Source: Rusavskia elegans (Eukaryota > Ascomycota > Lecanoromycetes > Teloschistales > Teloschistaceae). From it: 64,000 nt of DNA. The stretch is from assembly GCA_011316305.1 (NCBI GenBank), contig SAUG01000119.1:1-64000 (forward strand). Reading direction: 5' to 3'. The notes beneath the pieces were generated by a model that was not told the DNA's origin, searched no databases, and saw nothing but the letters and a program-made list of their open reading frames with translations. This document shows, piece after piece, positions 22,445 to 32,684 of this stretch. How positions within the stretch are numbered: position 1 is the stretch's first letter; each line of letters begins with the position of its first letter. The position numbers and the translations under genes were made by a program.

Positions 22445-24089
22445 TGGCAGATTTTGCTTAGCCTTCGTGACCCCGTCCAGCAATTTCGTGCTATCCGTTG
22501 ACCACTAGGGGTTGGTCGTTGACACTAATCGTAACCATCACATTGTATGTGGCATCTTATATTCTTGGTTGGGACTTACGACATTCGAATCGTCCACAGG
22601 CTTGCTCGCGACGTTCGTTGGACCTTTCTGGCTTCAAGACAGCACTGAAGTCTCTGCAGCCTTACACACTAGTTCTCCAGCGGATCCAGCAGTATTCGGC
22701 CAATGTTTCCAGAGTAGCGTCACGGTTGCCTGCTTCGAAATCTTTACCAATGGGATCGTTAGAGCGGGATGCACAAGGGGTCCATCATTGGAGAAAATCG
22801 GGTTCACTGCAGCTGCCGTCCATGAGCTCTACCTATCAGACGGCGAGGCTGACCCGAGCATGGTGACGCGTGGCTGCAGGAGTATTGGCCCGCATGCCAG
22901 GTAAACTGATGCCGATACCGAAGGTCCAATGCTCTTCTTCATGAAGTATGAGTTCCTGTAACGCCAACATCAGGCTTGGTTATAAAGACTATCAAGGAAG
23001 ATGTCAACGGCGAGCGTGGTAGAGCAAAAACGGATCAGCTACGCGACTTCAATGCCATAGCCGTTAGGGCATCTTTCGTTACCCTAGAGGTTGGAAGGCA
23101 TCGTTGATTGGAAAACCAAGTAATATTGTGAATACTTGAAGGCCTGAAGAAGGGGGCATGCGAGGTTGAGGCATGATTGTTCGTGATGATGATCGATCAC
23201 TCTTCGATAGTCCGCCGGATATATCGGACATATGCGACAGTGCTTCACAGCCAATAGATAAGCGGGTAGATATCTAAGCGTGACACACTAGGGGTAAGGA
23301 ATGCCAAAAATCGACGGTAAAAAGACAGCAAGCTGTCTAATAATTTATTTGAGGTGGGCGCCAAGGACTATGGCACTAAGCCCGATTAGGCGCTCCCCCA
23401 CGTGATCAGCGCCACAATCTGCCTCAATACTAGTGCCAGGGTAGCGTCACGTTCACCTGCTTTGCACTCTCTTTTGCACTACCCCAAGCATCGTAACGTG
23501 TCCGTATGGAAGTCTTAGGTCCAGTGCGCGATGCAGATTTTGTCGGCATTAGATCATACGTGGTCTCTCCTTGGTGAAGTATTGATGCCTCGTATCTTGA
23601 CAAGGTTAAGGTAATGTAGGTGTTTCTTGGTATGGGGAGATACCACGAGGACGGGTAGATCGAGGCCATGCGTTCATAACCCGAATTGAAACCGATGCGA
23701 CTCGCTTGGCAATTCAATCAAAGTAAACTTTTGGAAAAATATATCGACCAAGAACGCCACGAATAAAAGTATAGTTTACTGAAAGTTTTATTTATAGCAA
23801 GCTAGGAGAATTTCTATATACTGTTTTATATCTTGTAGAAAGTGATTATTGTATTCTATGGAGTGCTTGGCTGAATTCTAAACCCGCTGGTGGAAGTTTC
23901 GGGGTACATTCTTGATCCGAGCCAACGAAGCAGAGAGTTGAACAATCAGGTTGCACAGGCAGGTTGACAGTTACACAAAAGCGGGGCAACCTAGGATCAT
24001 GAAACTCACTCGATCTCATCTTACATTGTCGATTCTCTACACATACTCTTGCATCTGTCCTCTTGCTTCACAGATTTCACACTGTAGTC
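22445..24089. other. 1.6-kb stretch without a supported gene
   Basis: Open frames at 22498-22904 (plus) and 23430-23717 (minus) show no family signature. AT-rich sequence occurs around 23700-23880. Confidence 0.5.
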
Positions 24090-25963
24090 ATGGATCCGAT
24101 TTCAGTTGTGACTATCGTTGCAACTGCTGCTAAGATCATTGAGTATTGTGGCAGTGCGGTCGTCCACCTCGATAGTATAACAGATCGATGGAAGGACGCA
24201 CCAACGATGCTAAGTTCCATTGGCACCGAATGCACTACGACAGCGCAAATCATCAGGAATATCAAGGGCTGGCTTGAGGAGCACGAAGAAGAGTTGTGGA
24301 CTGAGCACGAAACCTTCCTGGACGCACTCTCCTCGTCTTTGATCCTTTGCTTGGATACTCTGCAAAGACTGCGAGATGATACCAAGAAAGTGTCTAAGTG
24401 GCAACAATTCAAACGGTCTCTTAACAACGATGTCCTCCGTGAATGCAGAGACCAGCTCCGCTGGCATGGACAAGCAGCCAGCAGCCTTTACTTGACTTTC
24501 AATCGGTACGTGTAGGAGTGGCAGTCTGGAGAGAATCCTGTGTTGACATATATAGTCGACCATTTGAGCGAGAATGGGTAGCAGAGAAGGTCAAGATGAG
24601 TCAAATGATCCATACCTCTCGGACAAGCGTTGCTGGCTCATCAGCTGGTTCGATTCTTGATGGCAACGAGTCATACGACAAAGTAGACAACCTGGTCGAT
24701 AATAGACTGATGAGTTCATCGGTATCGATTCTTGATGGAAACGAGTCGTACGACAAAGTAGACAACCTGGTCGATAATAGAATGATAAATTCATCGGTAG
24801 TCTTTTTGTCAAGACTTAAATGGCTCCGGGTTTCGTTCATCGTTGTCTTGGCCTCAGTGGCTCTTGTCCATTTCTTCACGGGAGCTGTAGACTTTGCAGC
24901 AGGTTCGGTCGACGAAGCCTCAAAAGACGCTCTCTTCACTGCCGCAAGGGCTGGATCATCAGAGACCGTAGCAAATCTACTCAAATTTGGGGTCAAACCG
25001 AGTATCCGCGACCATTTCAACCTCTGGACTCCTTTACATTACGCAGCAGCAAACGGTAGCACGAAGACTATCGACGTCCTCTTGAAATATAAAGATACCG
25101 GCTGGTTTGCGGACAAGGACACGACGCCTCTTCATTTAGCTGCTAAACACGGACACACAGCTGCCGTGCGACAAATCCTGAAGCTTTCAGGCCACGATTG
25201 GGACAAGGAAAGAGCAAAGGATCAGCAAGCTATCGAAAAGATCAAGACGTCTACGCAGAGCAAATACGTCAAGCAGTTCGAGGCATTTTTGGAAAGAAAG
25301 ACATTCACAGCGAGAGAACTCACTGTCATTTTTGGCCATACCAACACACTACTTGCCTTTCAAGACCATTCTGAAGGTAACACTCATGCCTTCTCATGCG
25401 CCTGCATGATTGGGGATTTTGATATGGTAGAGACGTTATGGAAGAACATCAGCAGTCAATGGTTTCGGCATCCATCGCAGTCTGAAGGCAGTCAAGTCCG
25501 CTGGTTCCCCGCCCCTCCACTGCACTTGGCTGTCGTATCAGGCAACCGAGCAACTGTTGCTTTCTTGCTCGACCGAGGCCTGCAAGCAAACGATCAGTCG
25601 CCAAATTACGTATCAGGATTTTTCACCGAAGCATATCCTCCCTACAGCTCACCGGCACATTATGCGGCTGCTGTTGGCTCGGCTGAGATCTTGATTGCAC
25701 TTGAAAGGAGACGGGCTGATCTGACTGCTCTGGATCACCGGCTACGGACGCCGCTATCTTATGCGGTCGTGAATTTTAACGTTGCAGCGGTAGAGTTACT
25801 GGTCCAACATACTCCCCGAAAGAGAAGTTGGTGGATCTTTGGAGACCGTATTACCAATACCTATTTAGGATCCGGACATGTATGGTTGGACAAGAAACAC
25901 AAAGCAGCTGCCATCTCCAACCCACAAATAGTGCAGGCTCTGGGGAAAATTGGGTTCCATTAG
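24090..25963 (+). CDS. HeLo-like N-terminal domain protein with a membrane segment and ankyrin repeats
   Basis: Two exons, join(24090..24505, 24556..25963), 607 aa. The start MDPISVVTIVATAAKIIEY is the typical opening of the fungal Helo-like/STAND N-terminal domain (about 1-138: alternating helices with AAKIIEYC, LSSIGTECTTTAQII, WLEEHEEEL). After the intron comes a Ser/Asp-rich linker with two tandem 25-residue repeats (about 171-220). One membrane segment follows (VSFIVVLASVALVHFFTGAV, about 230-249), then ankyrin repeats (TPLHYAAANGSTKTIDVLL, TPLHLAAKHGHTAAVRQIL, PPLHLAVVSGNRATVAFLL, SPAHYAAAVGSAEILIAL, TPLSYAVVNFNVAAVELLV). No NACHT or NB-ARC nucleotide-binding domain is present, so it is not a complete NLR. 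By analogy with HET-S/HeLo proteins it may be a membrane-targeted cell-death or recognition component. Confidence 0.82.
24650..24799 (+). repeat. In-frame 75-bp tandem duplication inside the ankyrin-protein gene
   Basis: Two adjacent copies with period 75 bp (24650-24724 and 24725-24799) differ at a handful of bases. Each encodes a 25-residue unit beginning SILDGNESYDKVDNLVDNR. High nucleotide identity indicates a recent duplication. Confidence 0.95.
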
Positions 25964-26602
25964 AAAACGGGAAACTGTTGATAAACGAAAAGGTATGGTT
26001 CGAACCGTTCAGAACCCTAGAGATGTCTGGTACTGTTTGACGTCTCTGAGCTCAAGGGAACGAGTCGTCAATAAAGGTTGGTAATATGTCACTCTGATGG
26101 CTAGACGATTTGTATCGATTCCTGATGATCTTGGCAGTTGGCCACCAAATGTGAGCATGAATCTGTTCCTCGGTTTATCCACACAAACCCACGTCGATAT
26201 TGTTCTTCGGGCCGAGAACAAACGAGGCTGCATGGCCAAGAAACCTTTTCGGCGCTCAACTGAACTTGGTTCCTGATGATCTAAGGTTGATCAAACTTTT
26301 GAATGTTGCAAAATGAAGTCATACTGAAGTATGAGACGATCCATGAGGCTGGATAAGTCGTAAGTATCGACGTTGCGGTAAGAGATGGAAAGATGCTCAT
26401 AATAACAGGATTGGCCGTGATGACATCAATGCCAAGGCCAGCTGGGGCTTAGGGCTCGCACAGGAATAACCCTACTACAGTGTATTGGCGAGGTTAAGAC
26501 TAAAAGGTAAGTATCCGGGCAGATGAAACAAGCTCTAGAGCGTGACAGCCATAGATGCAGAAAAGATCAATCCCATACATTGACACCCTGTTCTGAGCCA
26601 CC
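25964..26602. other. Intergenic stretch, no gene seen
   Basis: Right boundary of the accessory segment. Small open frames (for example minus 26009-26239) have no recognisable content. Confidence 0.5.
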
Positions 26603-27230
26603 ATGCCGGACGTCCCGACACCTTTCCTGGGTGCAATAACCGAAGTATGCATCGTTACCCCTGACCACCAGAAGACAATGGATGGCCTTCTCCGCCTCGG
26701 AATCGGCCCGTTCCAAGTCTTTGACTTCAACTCTTTAACAGTTCCGACCCGACGCTTCCGCGGCCAGGAGGGAGACTTCGAGCTCAAGGTCTGTTTCGCG
26801 AAGCAAGGCGATCTGGTTTTTGAGATCATGCAGCCTGTCGGTGGCAACAGTCTGATGGCCGAGTGGCTGCATGAGGTATGATATCCAGCCATCCCAACAG
26901 CAGCACTATTAGTTCGGTACGAATCGCTCGCTAATGATTCCTAATTTGATGAAGAGAAACAACAAGGAAGGTGTTCAACACATCGCCTTCGACTGCAAGA
27001 ATATCCCCATGACCGAGCGCAAGAGAGAGATGCAAGCCCGAGGCTTCGAGCCTGCCATGGAAGGCGTATGGAAGGGGCGAAAGGGGACCTGCACCTTCTG
27101 CTTCTTCAATACCGAAGCGAGTGTGGGGACGGTGGTCGAGAGTATTGACTTCTCGGATGATTGGGAGGATCCAGAACATGAGTGGTATCCAGAGACGCCG
27201 AAGGAGCAGTCCGTGGAGGGTGGGAGATAG
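26603..27230 (+). CDS. VOC (glyoxalase/bleomycin-resistance) superfamily protein
   Basis: Two exons, join(26603..26875, 26955..27230), 182 aa, with a good start context (gccaccATGc). The N-terminal half has GAITEVCIVTPDHQKTMDGLLRLGIGPF and ends in FEIMQPV. The second exon begins with EGVQHIAFDC. The paired beta-alpha-beta-beta-beta modules with H/E metal-ligand positions (ITEVCIV, FEIMQP, VQHIAF) are those of the VOC fold, closest in style to methylmalonyl-CoA epimerase/glyoxalase-I-like fungal proteins. The substrate is not predictable. It is convergent with the TPA1 homologue, with only 68 bp between stop codons. Confidence 0.8.
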
Positions 27231-27298
27231 TGGAATGCCACTTCCATCACCGAAATGGCCTGGAGGATGACTCAAGGTGACATCGATAGCAGACATCC

Positions 27299-29438
27299 TC
27301 AATCTGACCCATCGTCAGAATCAACCTGCGTCGACTTGTCATAGTCGGTATCAATCTCCGTCTCGCTCGTCTCATCGTTATCCTGCTGTTGTTCGATCTC
27401 ATCACCAACACTGCCATCTTCATCGCTGGGATCCACACCGAACTCGCCAAGAATATCCCACCGATCTCCGTTCGCTTGCTGGCTCACGTACTTGACGAAC
27501 CTCATGACCCCTTTGTCCCGAAGTACAAGACCCAGGGTGTTCCAACCGGCAGGCATGCTGAAAAGTACTCCATCATCTTCATCGTCGTCGACCGCCTGGT
27601 ATACCGCGGGGTCCGCCTTTTTGTTGCTTTTCTTCTGACTGGCGGGCCTCGACGCGCGAGCACCAGTACTCAAGTCGAGTGGGACCTCGACCCCGTCGCT
27701 GCTCAGACCATCGTCACTATGCTCGCCAGCCTCGTCGCCAGCGATGTATGCAATGTAGCCACCTACGCCAGGTGGTTCAGAGCCCTTGGTTTTACCTTCC
27801 AGCGGGTCCGTAGCTGTAGCATTCGTGGCGTGTTCCAATTTTTTGCGGTCGTCAGCGTCATCGCCAGCTGGCTCTTCGTCTGCAGCCCAGCCTTCGCTGG
27901 GCGTAATCGCCATGATCAGCTCCAACTGTGATTCGTCCTCGGTGTAGCCCGTGGCAAGCGTATAATCTTTGCCCCGACGGAATCGGCAAGCAGTGAGGTT
28001 GCGAGAGGATAATGACAAGCCAGTGGCCAGTTGGAGCCACTTGCGAAAGGCTTCAGATGGTAGAAGCTCGGTCAAGAGAGTCTGCGATGGCGACGACTCG
28101 GATTCACTACCTGTCTGAGGGTCCAATTGCCGGTACAGGAACCGATGCTTGTACGGAGGTCTCGCCATCCGCCACGAGGTCTGGTTTTCAATGTCGGATG
28201 TTGCAAGAGGTAAGGGTAGGGCTTCTTGTTTGACAATATCCGTTTTCAACGAATCGGAGAACTTCTGCGATAGGAACTTTTCGAGACATATCGAGCACTC
28301 ATCCGCAAAGGTGTTAGAGACAGACTCTAGGGTGTCAGGGGTTAGATAAGTGGGAGCAATGAACTTTAAGAGGAAATCCAGGTCTTTCTCCGATAGTGGC
28401 GCCTCATTCTTGCACTGCTCATCCAATGGGCCACCTGATGCTGTAGCATCATCCATCTTCTGAGATGTGTCGTCATATTGGCGCATGTCACGACTGGGCA
28501 TATCAAATTGGTCTCCACTGCCTTGCAATTGTTGCAGACTGCTTCGCTCAGCAAGCGACTCTTCCAGGCCTTCAACGTAGCCTGCTTCGCCCTCTTGTGG
28601 GATATGATACCAACCACTGATTGCCATTCTCACTCTTGCCTCGTCACCATCAAGTTGTGAGCCCGGTGACTGGGCAAAGACCTCTTCGACATCATGGTAG
28701 CTTTCCCCCGGTTGCACCGCAAAGAAGCTCAGTTGGTTGAAAGCTGGGGGTATGGAGAGAGTAGAATCTGGACCTGGCACTTTGATCTCCTTTCCGTCCT
28801 TGTCTTTCTGGACCACAGTCGGATACAGGCGTAGCGCTCCACCCCATTCAGACTTCCACGGTTGGTCCGGATCTGTCAGATACAAGATATAGCTGACTCT
28901 TCTGCTACCAATCACATCGTCATGGCAAAGTAGATGGCAACCAGGGGTGTACACGTTGATCGCCATGTCGGTCTTCTTTCCGGACAATGGACCGGAACGG
29001 GTGACGGTGGAAAGGAACTCTCGGAACGCTGGGGAGTACAAGGCATTGCGGAGGGTGAGAAGAGACGGTAAGAGCTTGAGAGAAGAATCATCAAGTCCAT
29101 CAAGATTGGCCAAGTCCCCCGACTGGTGAATTTTGTAGATGTCCGTCTCTTTTGGCGTAAAGGATAGATTGGTTTGAACCTCGGCGCGCACATTACGGAG
29201 TAATTGGGGATCGAGAAGGGCCTGGATCACACCATGTTTGTAGCTTCATTTTCTGTGAGAAGAGCGAGATGTTATTGCCGTCGGAGGTTGCTTACGGCTC
29301 AGAGGTGGTGTATTCTTTCTGGTACTTCTCTACTTGCTGCAGTAGACCTTCGCGGAATTGGGTCGAGCCATTGGTCCGTCTAGACGTTCTTTTCTTTGCA
29401 GGCTTCTCTGCCAGATCCTCATCAGCCTTCCGCTTCAT
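27299..29438 (-). CDS. TPA1: Tpa1/Ofd1-type prolyl 3,4-dihydroxylase (2-oxoglutarate/Fe(II) dioxygenase)
   Basis: Two exons, complement(27299..29243, 29296..29438), 695 aa. The N-terminus is a lysine/arginine-rich, possibly nuclear-targeting stretch. The catalytic 2OG-Fe(II) domain shows the iron ligands H155 and D157 in LLCHDDVIG and H231 in GESYHDVEE, the WGGALRLYP strand, and an Arg-containing VRMAISGW that would bind 2-oxoglutarate. A second, degenerate oxygenase-like domain follows (about 340-560), then a long Asp/Glu-rich acidic tail. Yeast Tpa1 and fission yeast Ofd1 hydroxylate a proline of ribosomal protein uS12 (Rps23) and act in translation termination and oxygen/sterol sensing. 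The start at 29438 was preferred. An in-frame upstream ATG would add about 40 residues. Confidence 0.92.
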
Positions 29439-29740
29439 GTTGACGAATTGAAGTCTGGAGCTCGCAACAAGGAAGAAGTTTTCTGCCTGAGGCTGCCAGG
29501 ACGGTAAGCGCCGCGGCGTTGGAAAAAGTCCAATTCGAAACCCCCACTTCAGTGCCACGTGAAATATGACATCACATGCAACGGTTGCGGTACATATTCA
29601 CCACAAAGGAGCAGTCTCGCGCCGCAACCTCCCCTTCAGTATTTAACCCGCTGCAACATACCATTCACAGTCTCACACCTAACACTCTCACGCCGAACAT
29701 TAACGCAATCTGAAATATTAATACACACATCATCACCGCA
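29439..29740. promoter_or_regulatory. Shared divergent promoter region (TPA1 / CCG-1)
   Basis: About 300 bp separate the divergent starts. The CCG-1-side 5' leader is CA-rich (around 29690-29740), as in strongly expressed fungal genes. No specific element assigned. Confidence 0.35.
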
Positions 29741-30223
29741 ATGCAGAACATTAAGTAAGAATCGGAAGCAAACACAGAACCACGATGCATCCGCTAACAT
29801 TCTCTTCCAGGAACGCCGCAAACTACGCGTCCGAGAAGATCCAAGGTGGAGGCGCTCAAGCCTCGAAAGAAGCAAACAAGTGTATGTAGGACTTCTACAC
29901 CTTTGTTGTTGCTCCACATCCGAGAGCAGCCTCTGGTCCAGTCATCCCCGCAGCCGTTGTTCTCCGTCAGACTCTGCCTGTCGTACATCTGCGATACAAT
30001 ACTTCGAATCTTGGGCTGACCGTTACCATAGCCGTTGCGAAAGACAGCCAGGTGCCCATCGGTACTCGCGTCCGTGCTGCCGGAAACATGATGTCTGACA
30101 AGATGGATCAACATGGTCATGAAGTACGACCAGAATATACGAGCCAACGGAGAAGATCTATGGCTGACTGACTGCGAACAGGCTGATGCAAAGGTCCACA
30201 AGGAGCAGGCGAAACGAGGATAG
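29741..30223 (+). CDS. ccg-1: CCG-1/GRG-1-like glucose-repressible, clock-controlled small protein
   Basis: Four exons, join(29741..29754, 29811..29881, 30032..30123, 30182..30223), 72 aa, the size of Neurospora CCG-1 (GRG-1). Exon 1 is only 14 nt (MQNI plus two bases). The spliced protein reads KNAANYASEKIQGGG, then QASKEANKSVAKDSQVPIGTR, then DAKVHKEQAKRG. These are the conserved blocks of this hydrophilic, stress- and starvation-induced family. The second intron is longer (150 nt) than the others. Transcripts of this family are among the most abundant in starved or conidiating mycelium. The biochemical role is unknown. Confidence 0.9.
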
Positions 30224-30775
30224 TGCCGAAGCTCTTGCAAGCGGGAGGAGGATGTTTATGATGGAGTCTCTGTTGACCTTGTTATCTCAGCAGCTATTTT
30301 GAGTAGTCGATGACCGATACCCCATCCCAAAGAGAATGTAATCGATTCAATCATCTCGCTACTGGCCATGACTGCTGTTCGTTGCTAAGTTGTATAAACA
30401 ATTTGTCTTCAAATGTGATCCAACTGTGGCAGTACGAAAGTAAATCTCTGTGATCAAAATCAAAGTGTCCCACTGAAACCCAGCATATCGACCGATATCG
30501 GTAGTAGGCTGAATTATGGAGAGAGGTGTTGAAAGCGTAGAAGGAAATGTCATGGTCATGCAGACAAAAGGAAATGAAACCTTAAAACGCTAGACGAAAC
30601 TTTGAGTTAGTCTGCCGTCGTCATAACCTCAAATTCTCCTGCTCACGCTAAAAACTATCATACAGACCCTGAATGTATCTGAAGAGACTTGCCATCACTC
30701 TTCTCTACTCACACCCTCCTACCTACAGCTCCGTTTATTCTCTCATCCAGCTTCCTCTAAACCCGACTGATCATC
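30224..30775. other. Intergenic stretch, no gene seen
   Basis: Region between CCG-1 and the RRM protein gene, holding the CCG-1 3' UTR and the next promoter. Only small, unsupported open frames. Confidence 0.5.
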
Positions 30776-32034
30776 ATGTATGTTCTATTTCATTGCGCGA
30801 TCCTAACTGTAAGCTGATCTCCACCACCAGGATCGGTCTTCGCAGCACCGCCTTTCGCGTCCTCTCCAGACGAAATAACTTCCTCTCTTGCAGAAGTCGT
30901 TCATTCCACGCCGTAATTCCTTCTACGACTCGAGTCTCACTACAGCGACCGCTAGCCTTCCAATTACAACGTCGATTCGCTAGCGAAGATCAGACGCAAT
31001 CCGAGCCCGTAGCAGACGGTGCGAAAGCCCAACATGGCGACAACTCGATAGCAGCGTCATCCAAAGGCAGCGAGTCGGAGAATCCAATCCAAGAAGGCCA
31101 GGAAGGACGTGGTGCTTCGTCCCAAGGCCAGGAGCATAGCACCATTGGCGATCTTGCTGAGTCTGCGGCCGGAAAAGTCAAGGAAACAGCGTCCAAAGCT
31201 TTCGAAACGATTGCTGGAGGGTCTGCCCCGAGTCGCGGTACTTATGCTGGCTCTGGTGCAAAACAATACGATGCCCCTGCAAGTTCGAGCATCTACGTTG
31301 GGAATTTGTTCTTCGATGTGCGAGAAGATGATCTGCGGAAGAAATTCGAGGAATGCGGTACGATTGAAAATGTCAAATTGATCATGGACAATCGTGGTTT
31401 GAGCAAAGGGTATGTCTTCTCTTCTTTTTTCCATCCTTCCCTCCCATCCATCCAAAAAAGAAAACCAGAGATCTTTTCATACAACATGCATGCGATTACT
31501 CTTTATATTCTCGCTATCAAATCACAGAATCTGACAACCGATAACAGTTTCGGCTACATAAACTTTACCACCACCTCCGCCGCCGCCCTCGCAATCCAAA
31601 CCTTCAACTCCCAACCCTTCGAAGGCCGCCGCCTCACAGTCCAATACTCCACCCCTCGCTCCCCTCTCCTCGCCCGCCCGAACCGCAACCCCGACGGCGC
31701 CTCCCCACCAACCCGCACCCTCTTCATCGGCAACATGGCCTTCGACATGTCCGACCGCGAACTCAATGACCTGTTCCGCGAAATCCGCAATGTCGTCGAT
31801 GTAAGGGTTGCGATTGATCGACGGACGGGCCAGCCGAGGGGTTTCGCGCATGCGGATTTCACGGATGTGGAGAGTGCGAAGGAGGCGATGGTTGCGTTGA
31901 GTGGGAAGGAGGTTTGTGGGAGGGCGTTGAGGGTGGATTATAGCCAGAGTACTGGACGGGCGAGGATGGGGAGGGAGGCTGGGGGTGCGGGTGGTGGGGG
32001 GGAGGGGAGGGAGGAGATGCAGAGGGGGCATTGA
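30776..32034 (+). CDS. Two-RRM RNA-binding protein, probably mitochondrial
   Basis: Three exons, join(30776..30777, 30831..31409, 31548..32034), 355 aa. The start codon itself appears split by a 53-nt intron (AT|G) whose branch site is CTAAC. Splicing gives MIGLRSTAFRVLSRRNNFL, an Arg-rich amphipathic mitochondrial presequence. RRM1 (about 153-235) has SSIYVGNLFFD (RNP2) and, across the second intron, KGFGYINF (RNP1). RRM2 (about 249-325) has RTLFIGNMAFD and RGFAHADF. The linker before RRM1 is Gln/Ser/Glu-rich, and the tail is Gly/Arg-rich. If the first intron were not used, the open frame could start upstream at 30673, but that N-terminus has no targeting character. The exact target RNA is unknown. 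Confidence 0.82.
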
Positions 32035-32684
32035 GGTAGTTTTGGGTTGGAAAAGGATGGAGTGAGGAGGTGGTGATTTATGGGGGATGATGTTGGGTGG
32101 GGGGTTTGGACAAGATGATGCGAGAAAAGAGAATGTGGAGGAGCGATAATGTGAAGGAAGATGGCTGGCAAGGTCATGTATTGGAACCGACAATCTCCAC
32201 GTCAATTTGGTCGACGAACGAAATAGAAGCTTGCTTCTGTCAGGATGTGGATCTCGAAAGGCTTCTTTCTTTCTCATGTACATCAATCACTATTACTTCA
32301 CCGTGTACCCAATTTGTCCATATCACTATTAGCTAGACATCCCCATAAAAATCAAAAACAACATCTCCCCTTCTGTATTGAGTTGGTTTGATTGGTTGTT
32401 TTATACAATATAATGACGAAGATATTTGGCTGTCGAAAAGGAATGCAGTTCGGAACGCTGATTTGTATGTTTCTCTTCTGTGCTTTAACTATGGGGATGT
32501 AATTTTTACCATTCTTAACATATGTGCCCACAGATACCATAACCACATACCCTTCCCATGTACTACCTTACATCAACATCCCTCACCCTTCCTATCCTAC
32601 CCGTTCCCTTCCCTCCTCCTTCTCCATCTCCTCAAACCACTCCCACACACCACAGCATTCCAGCAAACCCATCTTTGCGATTTC
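32035..32684. other. Convergent 3' regions of the RRM gene and PEX5
   Basis: Holds the 3' UTRs of two convergent genes. Strongly strand-asymmetric (C/T-rich from 32530) but no gene is supported. Confidence 0.5.

Noticed and set aside
22498..22904. Two overlapping plus-strand open frames after the HET gene
   Set aside because: No recognisable domain, no start context or intron support; one of many chance frames in this stretch.
23354..23430. Imperfect inverted repeat around GTGGGCGCC...GGCGCTCCCCCAC with CACGTGATC
   Set aside because: The match is short and imperfect, with no associated transposase or duplication, so not reported as an element end.
31522..32286. 254-codon minus-strand open frame over the RRM gene
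   Set aside because: Antisense to RRM2 and the Gly-rich tail, with Pro/Ser low-complexity composition only.
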